Positions 1-12,391 of a stretch of DNA of 64,000 nt are shown here, one piece after another (within the stretch, counting starts at the first letter, position 1; each line of letters opens with the position of its first letter). Source of the DNA: Brachionus plicatilis. Its lineage: Eukaryota > Rotifera > Eurotatoria > Ploima > Brachionidae. The notes under the pieces were generated by a model. That model was given only the letters and a program-made list of their open reading frames with translations, did no database searches and was not told where the DNA came from. The stretch lies in NCBI GenBank assembly GCA_010279815.1, contig QEOQ01000444.1, forward strand, positions 124,001 through 188,000, read 5' to 3'. A program made the translations under genes and the position numbers.

Positions 1-933
1 TTTGCATTGGTGTTTTATTAGCGGTTAAAATTTTTATAAATGAAAAATATGCTCACAAACTCAAAGGTAAATGAATTTTATTCAAATTAACAGAAAGCCT
101 AGTTTCAATTTTTTCCAAAATTTTTTTAAAAACCATGTGCATTTAGTTTTATTATCAAGAGTCAAAAATTTTATTTTTTTTTAATGACTTGGACTTGAAT
201 TTGGGTCTTTTAAACAACTCTGCATGAGCATCAAATTTGCAAATTTTGAATTTTCAAAAAAAAATTAAAAATGATGATTTGTATTAATTTATACAAATAT
301 CATAAAAAAATATAAACATCTTAACTTTAAAAATTTTTTTTTTACTGATTTGAAAGAATATTATAGGATCAGCTTTTTTAAAATCAATTTTTTTATTTTC
401 AAAAGATAAATTTATTTTAGGATTATCCCTTTTAAAATTAAAATAATCTATAAAGAATTTTAATTAAATTGTTCATTAACCATTGTCTTGATTTAGTTTT
501 TTTTTCAAATTGAAGTTAGTTTTAAGAAATAATTAAAATTGCACTTCTCAGCCACGTCGGTCACAACAAATTGAATATTTTGGCATTGGGAAATTTCATA
601 CAATACTTCCAAAACAAAAATAATTTAACAACAAGCAATTATTTTCTGAACAAATTTGTTCGAGAATCAAACTATTTGGATTTGTGGTCATACATCCAAT
701 TTGCTTGCTTTTTGAGTTTAGTTCTCATTTTGAGTGTGAGTTTGAGTGATAAGCACTTAATAATTTTAAAAAATTAGGGGAAGTTAAACTGATTTCAATT
801 TGTTCGCTTCAACTTAAAATAAAGTGAACAACCAAAGCTAATAAGGTTCACCAATATTTTATTTTATTTATTTAATTTCTTTTCCAAAGTTCTATGTTTT
901 TTCATTTCAATTTATACAACATGTGGCTCGCCT

Positions 934-1096
934 ATTCATTAAGACGAGCAGATGTCAGTGTGCAGGGAACGAGTGTATGCACGGTCTCGCTTGCGCTCAA
1001 CATGCACATCGTCTACTGATTCAGACGAGTGCATGCAACTGCACAGCGAACCGAGTACATACACAGTGATGTCCTCATCACACAACTCGTCTTACA
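934..1096. repeat. GC-rich imperfect palindrome
   Basis: AAGACGAG at 939 pairs with CTCGTCTT at 1087, and several inner blocks pair loosely (GTGTATGCACGG against its partner GAGTACATACAC). About 50% GC in otherwise AT-rich DNA. The plus frame 952-1167 is not protein-like. Confidence 0.4.
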
Positions 1097-1099
1097 TTT

Positions 1100-1799
1100 C
1101 CTTGATTTTTGGAAAAATGTTCAAAAAGTTTATTTTAATAAAATTTTTCAGGAAAAAACTGGATTGAAACAAACTTTATTCCCTGATTAAATAGAGAAAA
1201 TAGAGTTTTGTGAAGTTAAAAAAAAGTTTAAAACTTTAAAAATCTTCTTGGTCTGTTTCATCAAGTAAAAACTTGTTATTTAAATTCAATATTATGCGAC
1301 ATGCACAATTGAATCATTGTTGGTTTTGTGAATTTCTGTACAAAATGATAAAAAGAACAAAAAAAAATGTAAAAAAATTGAATAACTTTTTTTCTAAAAG
1401 TTTTAACTTAATTTTGTAAATGCAACTTATTGCAACATTCAAAGTTGCATTAAATATCAAGGTCTGCTAAATTTGCTGAGTTTAGTATAAATTAAATTTC
1501 AATATAATCGAGCGTAGGGCATTTTGCAGAGATTTTGCACATCACTAGCAAACTTTGACAGAACAAAATTTTTTTTTTTTAATTTTATTCACAACTATAT
1601 TTAAAAATACTTTTCAGTTTTTTTAATGGTTGTATTAGAGTAAAAATCTTCGCCATGTTAAAAGATTTGTATACGAGGTTGGGAGGAGTTTCTGTGTTTT
1701 TTAGTCGAATTATTTAAAATTAATCTATTGCTTAGTAGTTAATTAATTAAAAAAAAAGTGCAAATTTAATTTGATTAATTTTTTATTAAATTTTTATTT
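1100..1799. other. AT-rich DNA without recognised gene
   Basis: Holds the 1310-1560 dispersed repeat and otherwise homopolymer-rich sequence. The same holds for 1-930, 2030-2690, 3170-3800 and 5260-5700: no coding or RNA signal seen. Confidence 0.6.
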
Positions 1800-2029
1800 A
1801 AGAGGCTCTACAAAAACTCTGCATTTTGCAGCAAAATGCACGCCATTAAAAAGTATTTAATTTGACTGCGCAATTTAAATGCAGAGTTTTTGCAGAGCCT
1901 TACACAATATTCAGTATTTATTTTGGATTATTTAGCATTTTGCAGAGAGACTTAATCAAGTACCATTCAAAAGTTATAAACAAAAATATTATTTGATCTG
2001 ATTTTTTTGATCCTAAACTTCAAGATGCC
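1800..2029. mobile_element. MITE family 3, right half
   Basis: Contains the GCTCTACAAAAACTCTGCA hairpin (1803-1900) and the right end ...CTAAACTTCAAGATGCC (2029) as in 53897-54251. The left terminus is missing. Confidence 0.65.
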
Positions 2030-2692
2030 AAATTTATTCGCATTTTAACTTAATTAACTTATTTTAATTTGTTTCTGAAAGTAAAAAAAAAAAGGACAAA
2101 AAAATTAAATAATCAAAAGTTTATATCGGAACAACTTTGGAAGCACATCTCTTAAAAAATTCATTAGTGTGTTAAGCTTAACCAAAGAAAGAAATAGCAA
2201 ACAAGAAAGTTGAAGAAATATTCTAACATTTAAAAATATTAGCAAGAAATCAATATTAAATTCTCAAGCACTTTAGAAAGCTTATTATTTAAACTGATAA
2301 ATAAAAAAAATTTAAGCAATTCAATAAAAAAAATTGGAATTAAAATTGTCTAAATGGGAAAAAATCCACTCTCAAGCAGGATTTTTTCTTGTAATAGAAA
2401 TAAATAATTTACTAACAAAAATTTGAGAATTTGAAAATTCTATGTTTAAATTCTCAGTTTTTTAATGATTGTTTTGGAGCAAAAATCTTCGCTATGTTAT
2501 AAAATTTGTATACGAAGTTGGGAGGAGTTTAAATTTTTCATGTGAAATAATTTAAGTAGACATGATATTATAACATGATATTAATTTCAAAGGTCTGGGC
2601 AGTTGATTTAAAAAATGTGCGAATTACAGTATTTTTAATTCTTAAAAAAATTTAATTAATGGCGCAAAATTTGTAAAATTTGTAAAATTTTT

Positions 2693-3162
2693 GTCACCCT
2701 CCTATTTTTTCATCCGGGCTTGGGACCGGCATACGTCATAGTTATGACGGCGTCTTCCCCTAAGAAGCACGTGGGACGTTCATCATAAACAGCGCCACTC
2801 ATCCGAGCACTTTTAATTTGGCTGCGAACTCGGCTACTATTTAGACTAGCTTGGAACCACAAACCAAGCGACATTCTCAATTTAGAAAGAGAGAATGCCT
2901 TAACTTTAGTGCTTCCAAAGTTACGGCTATCCAAAGAGGGTCAGCTGTAAAACAAGTTCTCGCTCTGCTAAGATTCTATACTGGATGATGGTCAAGCCAG
3001 CGGCACCCTCATACGACAAGACTAGGACAAAGACCCGTAGATCTATGTACCCGTAATACAGCTCTTCTTCAGACTCGTAGAAGACCACATAGTGTGGCTG
3101 CCACCACCCTCCTCTTTTCTCATCCAGGGCTTGGGACCGGCTTACGGCAGAGTTATGGTGGC
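2693..3162. repeat. GC-richer block bounded by 58-bp direct repeats
   Basis: CACCCTCCT(A/C)TTTTYTCATC + CGGGCTTGGGACCGGC is found at 2693 and again at 3103. The block between has normal GC and looks like a piece of a retrotransposon 5' region, but the minus-strand frame (2710-2934) matches nothing I know. Confidence 0.4.
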
Positions 3163-3801
3163 CTATAATGTATTTTTAATAAAAACTTTAATCTTTAAAT
3201 TTGATTAAAATAAGTCATTGTTGATAAACAAAATACATAATAGAAAACAAGATATGTTTAATTTAATTAAAATTTAATTTACAATTTCCTTGATCAATAC
3301 TTCCGCTCTCTCCGTAAATATTTTTAAAACTAACTCTCGATTTGGTCGAAAAGTTGTGAAAATGTCCATTGTTGGCTTAAAAGTCTAAAATTCCTGATTT
3401 TTTAGAAATTTTTTTATCTTTTTCTTTTGACAATTGAATATTTACTGGAATTCCGCTGTTTTTACAATTATCAAAAGAGTTTCTAAGACCGTGGTCTATT
3501 TACTTCTTTAAAATTTTGCTATTAAAATTTTCTTCCCTGCACATTCGTGTTCGATAACAATGGATTCCAATTTTAGATTATCAAAATCCGAAGCAAGTGT
3601 GAAGTTAATGCATTCTTTAATGAGAATACATATACCTTTTCCGCTATTATGCCTTATTTCATTTGTTCGGTGTATTGTATTTTACTATTCAAATCTTATC
3701 CAAATTTTTCATTTTTGGTGTTTTTCATTTCCAATTGACTTGATTGAATTTGTTTTGAATTTTTTATAATTGTATCAGATCTCCACGCTATTGCCTTTCT
3801 T

Positions 3802-5240
3802 TTAGAATTTCTGTCTACCAAAATTCGAGTTGCCAATATACATTACTTTACACTTGAACTCATTGAACTGAATGCTCCAGCGCTTCGTCCACTCAGCCAT
3901 CTTGTCAATGTCCTCTTGTATAAAAATTTGATCTCTAGTATTTTCAATGACACTGATAAATTTGCTGTAATCCGCAAACAGCTTACAAATTTGACTTACA
4001 AGTTCTGGCAAGTCATTTATGAAGATCAAGAACAGTAGCAAAACAAGAACTGAACCCTGTGGGAATCCACTTAGTACATCAACCCAATCAGATTCGTATT
4101 GACGAATTACTACTCCCTGCTTCTTTTCATTGTAGAAAGTGTTCGAGCCATGCCAAAAGCTTTCCAATAAACCCATTACTCTTAAGTTTAATTTTTAATA
4201 ACTTATGTGAAACTGAACTGAATCCTCTTCTCAAAGCCTCAGTGACGATATCTAAAGTTTCCAGTAAGTTGGTTACACAGGATTTAGATTGCGTGAATCC
4301 ATGTTGATGGACTGACAGAAGATTGTGTCCCATTAAATGCCTAATGGGTATACAACGGTTCACATAGTTCATCATTGCAATCTCTAAGCACGTTTGGATG
4401 AATCCCATCAGTAACTATTGATTCGTTTTTATCAAGTTCATTAAGCTTCTTTTTAATAGATCCTGGACTGAAGCCAAAATCCGGATTTAATATACAGTCC
4501 ACTTTGGCTCTCAAAGGTAACTCTGGCTCCATATCTATCATATCATCTGCTTTAAATGAACTAAAAAAATCATCGTTTATACATCTAGCAATATTAGTGC
4601 CTTTTACCAATTGATTTCCAAACTTATCAGTCAATGATCTGATTTTACATTTGACGTTTTTCTTGCTATTTAAATAAGAAAATAACAGCTTTGGATTTGA
4701 TTTACATTCATCCACTTTCGATTTTTCATAGAATTTATGAGCTGACTTAACTAAGGCTTTCACTTTCCTAGTCTGCTTGTTGAATTTCGATTTAAGCTCT
4801 TGTTTGTTTGTTTTAGATGCTCCTCTGTATTTGGCATAAGCACTGAACTTGAGTTGACAGACTAACTTAAAATCTGAGTTAAACCATTCTGTATTTTTAT
4901 TCACGGGGGACCAACTCTCTCTTCTCAGGTATGCTTATTAAAGCTATCTCATTGTATTTGTTTATAGCTAACAAAATTTATCAACATTTTTTTCGTTTAG
5001 TAGATCATACCAGTCCACTGAGCTAAAATCTTTTCTGATCTCCACATATTTGCCTTTCCTATAGTTAAGTTTCTTAATCTTTGTTGAGTTAGTTTTGACT
5101 CCTTCATTTAATAACTCCGAATATCAAACTAGAATGAAGTCTCATTTTTTTAGTGCACCCAATTGGTGGATTAATTTCAACATTGTAGATAATATCAGGA
5201 TCATCAGCAATGACTAGATCGAGAACATTATCGCCAAAAG
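3802..5240 (-). mobile_element. Non-LTR retrotransposon fragment (jockey/CR1-like), degraded
   Basis: Minus-strand remnants in broken frames, in the correct order for an endonuclease-RT protein: endonuclease tail near 5100-5240 (NVLDLVIADDPDIIYNVE), linker and RT entry at 4341-4904 (TDGIHPNVL), RT fingers at 4127-4408 (QHGFTQSKSCVTNLLE) and palm at 3802-4176 (GFPQGSVL, then LFADYSKF where the active site YADD/FADD should be, so the second Asp is lost). At least two frameshifts and the missing catalytic Asp make it dead. 5' truncated. No poly(A) or target duplication could be set. Confidence 0.85.
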
Positions 5241-5705
5241 TTTTTTCAAATAAAACTGGTGTAAAAAACGATCATTTAAGATTAAATGGTTCCTTACTCA
5301 TTAATGATTCATTTATCAATTTTCATTGATTAATCATCTTTTTTTCTAATATGTTTTTTTAAAGATGTTTATTTTGTTAAAATTAATTAATTTACGTCTC
5401 AAATAATTTTCTATTTCCTAAATAATAATAAGCTTTTGAAATGGTTTAAATTATTTGTATTTTTTGAATATTAAATTTTAGAAAAAGTGCCTGTTGAAAT
5501 TCAAAAATAATACTTTTTATTTTGCATTAATTTAGAACAAATATCGTTTTTTGAATTTTGGTCTACAAAATTTAAGTCAATTTTAAAGGTATTAATGCAC
5601 CATTATAAAAAAAATTTATTTTCATTCTGAAATTTTCTCCAGTTCTATTGCTTTCAACTTCAATCTCTCTGCTGCAAGCTAGTTGAGAAAAATCTAGATA
5701 AAAAG

Positions 5706-6174
5706 GGCATCTTGAAGTTGATGATAAATTCAAAATATCATTTCAATTCAAAGAGTTAATTTTTTTGTTAAAATTAATCTTTAAATTTATTTAAACAATT
5801 TTAATGCAACATGTTTTACATGAAATTTAAATTTAAAAAATAGAATAAAAAAATTTATTTCAAAATTATTTGTATGAAAGATCGATCTTTTCATTGTATT
5901 ACTTATTTGGAATTTTATATTTGAAATTCATTTATAAATTTAATTTTGAATTTTACAGAGCTAGGTCCATACTTTTGAAATAAAAAATTTCAAAATAAAA
6001 TCTTCAAAAATCAGTTAATAAATTTAAAATTTTAAAAATCAATTTTATCAATTAGTTGAAATAAATAATAAATGTTACATAAAAATATTAAAATAAATTT
6101 AAAAATTAATTTTAATATCTAAAAATAAACTCTTTGAATTGAAATGATATTATGATCATTAACTTCAAGATGCC
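5706..6174. mobile_element. MITE family 1 (GGCATCTTGAAG ends)
   Basis: Inverted ends GGCATCTTGAAGTTGATGAT... and its complement, extending about 50 bp. Flanks ATAAAAAG / ATAAAAAAG suggest an imperfect 8-bp duplication. Non-coding, 469 bp, just upstream of the first recognised SLC26 exon. Confidence 0.8.
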
Positions 6175-6285
6175 ATAAAAAAGGAAAAAAAACATATTTA
6201 TTTAATTATCATTTCATTTTTAGAGATTCTCCAATAGCCATTATTATTTCAAAACAAATTAAATTAATTTTAAATTTAATTTCAG

Positions 6286-9200
6286 CACCAATTCCTACCG
6301 AACTCTTTATTGTAAATAAATTATAAATTTAAACTAAAAAAAACTAAAAAAATTTTTCCAAAGGTTATTTTTGGCACATTGATTTCATATTTGGGAAATC
6401 TGAATGAAAATTTTGGATTAAAAGTTGTCGGTTCAATAAAGGCTGGGTAGAATTAAAAAGCAGTCATAAAATTTTATTTAATTTAATTCCTCTGTATTAG
6501 ACTTCCCACACCGAGTGTACCTCGTTTAGATTTATTCAAAGACATAATAATTGAATGTTTTTTGATAGCAGTTATTTCTTTTGTCAGCAATTATTCGTTG
6601 TGTGATCTTTTTTCTAAAATGCACCGCTACAAAATAGATACCAATCAGGAATTATTGGCTTATGGAACAAGCAATGTGTTTGGTTCCTTTTTTTCATGTT
6701 TTGTGAGTTCTGGTGCACTAGCTCGATCTCTGGTTTTGAATAAAGTGGGCGGAAAAACTCAATTAGCTTCTTTGTTCTCTTGTGCCATCATTGGAATGGT
6801 ACTGATTTTCATAGCTCCCTTACTAAGGGACCTGCCCAGGGCTTGTCTTGCTTCAATTGTTCTAGTCGCCTTGCAAGGTTTGCTAAAAAAGATTGGAGAC
6901 CTGAAATTGTACTGGAACGTCAGCAAAAATGAGTTTGTAAGTAAAAAAAAATTTTTTTTTTTTAATTTTTAAATTTTTAAATTTAGTATCAATTTTTAAT
7001 CACATTCATAGCTACAGTTGTCTTAAATGTTGATTATGGTCTTGCAGTTGGTGTTGTCTATTACGTAATAATGCATATTATAAGATCAATAGAACCCTAT
7101 TCGACTAGACTCGGAAATATACCTGGTACAGAGCTGTACAAAGATATAAAAATATATAAGGAAGTAAGTAATTTTTTATTATTTAGATTTTTTTGCAATT
7201 GTTGTCTCAAATAAGTCGATAAGAAAATTTAATGAATTTTTTTTTCTTAAAAAATATTTAAAGTCAGATAAAAGAACTTGACCAGAAAATTTTTTAAAGT
7301 CAAGTTACTGACTTGAATTTATTTAATTAAAATTTAAATGAGGAAGCTGAATCTAAAAAACTATATTGTTGATGCGGAAAAATATAATTTTATTAATTAT
7401 ATTGTATCTTCTTTTTTCTAGTTGTTTAAATAATTTTTTTTAAAACTTAAGAAAACAAAAAACAATCGAATTTGAAAAATTATTTCTAGTAGTTCTTTTA
7501 ATTCAATTGAATCATGTGACTTTCAATTGAACATTCTATTTTATTCTTTAAATTTATTTAAAAAGACCAAGCGTTACTTTATTTTAATTTATTTTGTTTT
7601 ATTTTTTTACATCAACCTCGCGGTGTTGACTGAATAAATAATAATACTAATAAAAAATTTTATTTAAAAAAAAATATTTGAAATTTTGTTTAATTAAATT
7701 AAAAAATTCATTATGATGGAGTAAAAATTGTTTAATTGAGAAAATGTTTCACATATTAAAAGCCTAAAGGCAAGCTTAAAAAAATTTAAAGTCAACTTGG
7801 TTTATGGTTTTGTTTGGAACTGTGCATAAAATAATTTTTTTAATAAAAAATTTACCGTCGATTAGATCAACTTGTTTTTATTATTAGTGTTGGGCGGCGG
7901 CCACTTTGGCGGGCAGACCGGCGGCCAAAAATTTGGACCGCCGAGTTGGCCGGCCAAATCATTGACGGCCGGCCAAATGTACGGCCAATTTTAATACGGA
8001 CGGCCACTTTGGCGGCCAGACCGGCGGCCAAATTTTTGGACCGTATAAAGAACCGGTCAAAAATAAACGGGCGGTTAAATAACCGGCCAACTTTTTGGCG
8101 GGCGGTCATTTGGCCGGTCAGCTTGGCGGCCTAATTTTTAGACCGCCAAAATAAACGGTCTAAAATATACGGGAGGCCAAAAAACCGGTAATATAATAAA
8201 AAATTAATATAATTAAAAATATATTTATTATTTAAAAAGGGGAGTTTTTTAATTAACAAAAAAAATAAATTCAAAAATTCTTAAAAAAAGTTGATAGTTG
8301 ATATAAATTATTATTAACACTAGAAGCACCAAAACGAGTCATTTTGACTCGTTATGAAAATTAAGGAATAAATCATATATTTATGTTCAAATTTATTTAA
8401 ATTATTAAATTAATTGAATAAAAATAGTAAATTAATAAATTTTAGTCTTTTCTTAAGCCTTATAAAATATCCATGGTCAATCACACTTTTTACAAATACT
8501 CTCTATTTCTTTTGTACAATTTCCACACCCTGCTTTTTTACATTTTGAACAAAAATTTGTCGCTTTATAATTACCACATAAACGAATTTGAACAAATTTT
8601 TTTTATTTGAATTTAGAAAGTTATTCTTATTTCTAATGCTGAAAAAAATTATACTCAAAAAAAAAAAATACTTAGATTTTAGCGGCCAAACACCGAAAAA
8701 AGAGTCATTTTGACTCGTTGGTGCTTCTAGTGTTAATAACTTAGATTTAAAAAAAAATTAAATAAAATCAGTTGAATCAGTTTCAATTTTCTGCATTTTA
8801 GGGGCAACCTTTAAAATTACTTTTTTTCCGACTAATGCGCAAGCCTGCTTTTAATAAAGTTAGATAAATTATTAGAAAATATAAAAATATTTTGTCAAAA
8901 AATCAAGACTAAAAATAAATTTGACTTTAAAATTTTTGGTAAAAATTACAATTTTTTAAGAAAAAGTTTAATTCTTAGGAATTACAGTAAATTTTGGCAA
9001 GATGAAGTTTTTGATCAATTTTCGATGCTCAAAATTATCAAATCAAACTAAAACTTTAAAACAAATTTTAAGTTTTTAATACAATTAGTGCAGACGTTAA
9101 TTTTTGCTTTTAACATACTTTATTAAATCTAAAGGTAAAATCTGCAAAAGTCTGCAAAAATAGCATCATTTCGATGGAGTGCATTGTGCGTTGTACATTT

Positions 9201-11014
9201 TTATTTTGCAGAATTAATTTTTTTATTTTAGTATGTTAAATCCAAAAATATATCTCTGCATTATTTCTATTAAGAAATAACAGTTTATTTAATAGTTTTA
9301 GTTTGATTTTATCATTTTGCGCATCAAAAATTGATCATAAACCTCAAACTGCTTTAATTTTGAATAATTTGTCAATTTTGGTTCAAAAAAAACAAAATAT
9401 TTAAAATAACAAAGCCTAAATTCTGACAGACCAAAACATATTCTATAAATTGCAGCAACTGGTATATCCTCTGTACCTAATTGAACTCAAATAAAATTCT
9501 AATTCTTGACCATTTATTCAAAAACGATCTCAAAAAAATCTTTATCAAAAAAAAAGTTAAATTTAAAACAAATTAATATTTTATTTAAAGGCAATAGAAA
9601 TCGATAAGATTAAAATAGTGCGAGTTCAATCTGAATTACATGCCACCAATGCAGACAGATTTCTTAACTTGGTTTATCAACTGACCGAAACAAAACCACA
9701 GGAATGCATCGAAATTTATAACAAAAATATGGAACTTAAAAGAAAACAAATGAAACAAGGCAGTTCGTTTATGGACAAACTAAAATTTAATAAGAGACCA
9801 AATAAAAAAAGTGACTTGAATAAAAGAAATACTGATATAGCTATCAAAATGAACGAAATAGAATCAAATGAAAATCAAGAACCATTTATTTCAATGGCAA
9901 GTTTCAGATATTTAATACTTGACTGTTCTCCTTTTATATTTGTTGATTCAGTTGGTATAAAAGCTATTAAAAAAGTAATTAAAATCAATAATAGTTTTAA
10001 TAATAAAAATAATTAATTTTTTATTAATTAAGTTGATTTCTGAGTACAAAGAAATAGGAGTTACTGTTTTGCTCGCTGATTGCAATGGTAATTTTTAATA
10101 AACACAATCAAATTTGCCAAAAGTCAAAGTCGGCATTGTGAATTTTCATAAAAAATTACAAAAACAAAATTCATTTTCATTAATTTAGAGTGAAAAAATT
10201 GAGCTTTTTAAACTTTGATGAAGAAATTACATGAAAAAAAATATGCTTTTCTAAAATTCAACAAAAAAATAATTTTAATTGTCACAGGAAAAATTAATAA
10301 CGAAAAATATTTCAATATTTTGAGATTTATTTTTTTGTCCTCTATTTTATCGCAATTTGTAAGTTTATTTTATTTAAATTGTAAAATACTGTCATCGCCA
10401 CTTAAAAAACTTTTAATTTGGTGGGAACAATTGCAAAGAAATACAATTTACATGATTAGACTGGTTTATTTTGAAGTAATTTAAAATTAAGTTTAGCAAA
10501 AAATTTAATATTTAATTCCAAATAAAGCATAAAATTTGATTAAAAATAATCAATTTATTGTAAATTAATTCTTTAAATTTTTTCTCAAGCTCGACAGTTA
10601 AATGAAACTTTTTTTGTTTCACCATATAAACTTACAGTAATATCTGAAGTACAAAATTTTTATTTAGAATTTCAATTTTGGAATTATTGTATGAAAATTC
10701 ACAATGCCGTCAAAGTCACTTAAAAGTCTAGTCAAGCTTAAAAAAAATCATTTGGCTTGTATATTTGAATTTGAAAAAAAGAGACTATTTTTGTTTTTTG
10801 TCAAATGAGTTTTTGAAAAACAAATTAAAAATTTTGACTTTTGAATTGCAGTGTTTTTTTTTGTTTTCTCTAATTTTTTTTAGATTCATTTATTGATCGA
10901 CTAAAACGAATGGAAATTGCTCATTCAAAAGGAAAAAGTGCTGGATTTTATGACGAAAAATTGATCTATGTATCCATAAATGATGCTGTATTAAGTTCAC
11001 AAAATAAATTGTAA
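6286..11014 (+). CDS. SLC26/SulP-family anion transporter, C-terminal half with STAS domain (seven exons visible)
   Basis: Membrane anion exchanger or channel of the SLC26 (SulP) family, which moves sulfate, chloride, bicarbonate or similar anions. Exons I can join in frame with GT..AG borders: 6286-6311, 6364-6446, 6501-6936, 6987-7163, 9591-9974, 10033-10087 and 10884-11014 (TAA). All phases agree. The translation contains the family's conserved core segment (NQELLAYG, then GGKTQLASLFS), further hydrophobic membrane segments, the post-membrane linker (IPGTELYKDI) and a cytosolic STAS domain ending DSVGIKAIKKV / VTVLLADCN. A lysine-rich variable loop of about 50 residues lies inside the STAS domain, as is usual in animal SLC26 proteins. 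The N-terminal half (first membrane helices) was not found between 1 and 6285; those exons may lie upstream or be lost. Introns 7164-9590 and 10088-10883 are swollen by transposons. I cannot say which SLC26 member it is or whether it is intact. Confidence 0.88.
7885..8190. mobile_element. GGCC-rich hAT-like element, right end missing
   Basis: Starts TAGTGTTGGGCGGCGGCC, the same left end as 39797, and is filled with GGCGGCCA / GGCCGGCC / ACCGGTC boxes. The matching right terminus CCCAACACTA is absent; the repeat fades out at about 8190. Located in the SLC26 intron. Confidence 0.7.
8318..8732. mobile_element. piggyBac-type DNA transposon, 415 bp, non-autonomous
   Basis: Flanked by TTAA at 8314-8317 and 8733-8736. 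Terminal inverted repeats CACTAGAAGCACCAA are followed by an ACGAGTCAAAATGACTCGT-type subterminal palindrome. Inside, the minus strand (about 8478-8594) codes for a cysteine-rich tail of the pattern C-x(7)-C-x2-C-x4-C-x2-C-x7-C-x2-C followed by a stop, matching the C-terminal cysteine-rich domain of piggyBac transposases. So it is an internally deleted element, sitting in the SLC26 intron. Confidence 0.88.
8996..9352. mobile_element. MITE family 2 (GGCAA..GAAGTT ends)
   Basis: Ends GGCAAGATGAAGTTTTTGAT / GATCATAAACCTCAAACTGC, with inner palindrome around TTAACATACT / AGTATGTTAA. Flanks GTAAATTTT / TTTAATTTT, an eroded 9-bp duplication. In the SLC26 intron. Confidence 0.75.
10132..10708. mobile_element. 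MITE with GGCATTGTG ends and 9-bp duplication, in the SLC26 intron
   Basis: Ends GGCATTGTGAATTTTCAT / ATGAAAATTCACAATGCC; exact duplication GTCAAAGTC at 10123-10131 and 10709-10717. It accounts for most of the intron 10088-10883. An 89-aa open frame inside (10215-10484) is not conserved or recognisable. Confidence 0.85.
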
Positions 11015-11253
11015 TGGATGTTACATAAATAGATAGATAAATAGTTTAATAATATTGATATTTAATATTTTAATATTTTTTTTCCAAAATAAGCCAAATA
11101 AATTTATTCAAAATTTTAACAGTTATGCCTTTTTTAAGAGATTTTTCAAATAAATTTTATCATGTAATTTTCGGGGTCCTACTAAAAAACTGACCCCCAA
11201 TTTTTTTGCAAAGCAAAAATATTTAAAAATTTTTTTTTTATATTATTACATAA

Positions 11254-11640
11254 ACTATTTGCCGATGACAGTAAACTGATTGCCACAATACCCAGCACCA
11301 TTGACCTATCCACGCTGCAACATGACCTCGACGCACTCTCCCAGTGGTCAAACACGATGCGTATGCTCTTAAAGTGAGCAAATGCAAAGCGATGGAATTC
11401 AGCAGGTCCGGCAAGAACATCTACGCCCAATGGGGGAAGACGAGTCCAGGAGCGCACTAGCTTTCGTCCACACAGAAAAGGATCTGGAAATCACGTTTTC
11501 ATGTAACTTGAAATTTTCTATTCATATTAAAAATCAAGTGAACAGAGCTACAGGAATTCTCGGCCAGTTGAAAAGATCATTTAGATATTGGACCATAGAA
11601 ACCTGCAGGACCATCTATGATTCCTACGTAAGACCATTAT
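11254..11640 (+). mobile_element. Non-LTR retrotransposon RT fragment (palm/thumb), degraded
   Basis: Plus-strand remnant beginning LFADDSKLIA (active site FADD kept), followed by a frameshift near 11375 and a second segment (11382-11750) with DLEITFSCNLKF and ILGQLKRSFRYW, typical of the RT thumb of jockey/CR1-like LINEs. Truncated at both ends. It lies immediately downstream of the SLC26 stop codon. Base composition is clearly GC-richer than its surroundings, consistent with later arrival. Confidence 0.75.
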
Positions 11641-12391
11641 ATGTAAAAATTACAAGTCATAAATTTTTTTATATCTTGAAGATGCTTGTGTTTAATTTAT
11701 TTCTAAAAATTTTTTTAGGAAATAAATATATTTTCGTTTTCTATTCATAAAAAAAGAAAAAAGCGATAATGTGCACTGTTTAACAAATTATGTTTCAATT
11801 TTTACATTTAAAAAGAAATTTAGACAAATGATTTTATTTTTTCCTGAATAAAAAAATTTAAGACTTTTATTTTTTTAATTCTATTCTTATTTTATATTTT
11901 AATTATTAAATTTTTGAAACAAGTCAAGACTTGTCCATTTTTTAAAAAATAATTTTCAAAAATGACTTTTTTTCCTGACTTTTATACAAGTATTGTATAA
12001 ACTTGCTAAAGATCTGAAAATCTCGCAAGGATTCACGGTAACATTATTTTTAAACATAATATAAAACACAAAAACCTTTTAAAAAATAGTCGCTTTTTGA
12101 TAAAAACAAGTTTTTCTTATGGATCCTTTCCAAAGACTTAAAATCTAGGGAGATTTGAACTTTATTTGCTTTCATTGCTTTCCAAAAAATTGAAAAACTA
12201 TATCTAAATTATTCTAATATCAACAAGAAAATTAATTGTGTCACAATATCTTTTTTGAAAATAAAAAGGCTTCCTATGATATCTCATAGCTTTCTTTAAT
12301 TTTGGTTTTGAATTGTTTTTAAGCTGAATTTTTCCAAAGAACTTTCAAAGGTTGGCCATGTTCTTGTTGCTAGGTTCATTTAACTAAAAAA

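Noticed and set aside
571..777. 68-aa open frame following an acceptor-like TCAG
   Set aside because: Uses a non-ATG start, matches no family I know, and does not resemble the missing SLC26 N-terminus.
952..1167. 71-aa frame
   Set aside because: Explained by the GC-rich quasi-palindrome; low-complexity Ser/Thr/Arg content with no domain.
7867..8134. Overlapping 62- and 80-aa frames on both strands
   Set aside because: By-products of the GGCC-rich tandem repeat; open on both strands.
10215..10484. 89-aa frame in an SLC26 intron
   Set aside because: Lies within a MITE with defined ends; no domain.
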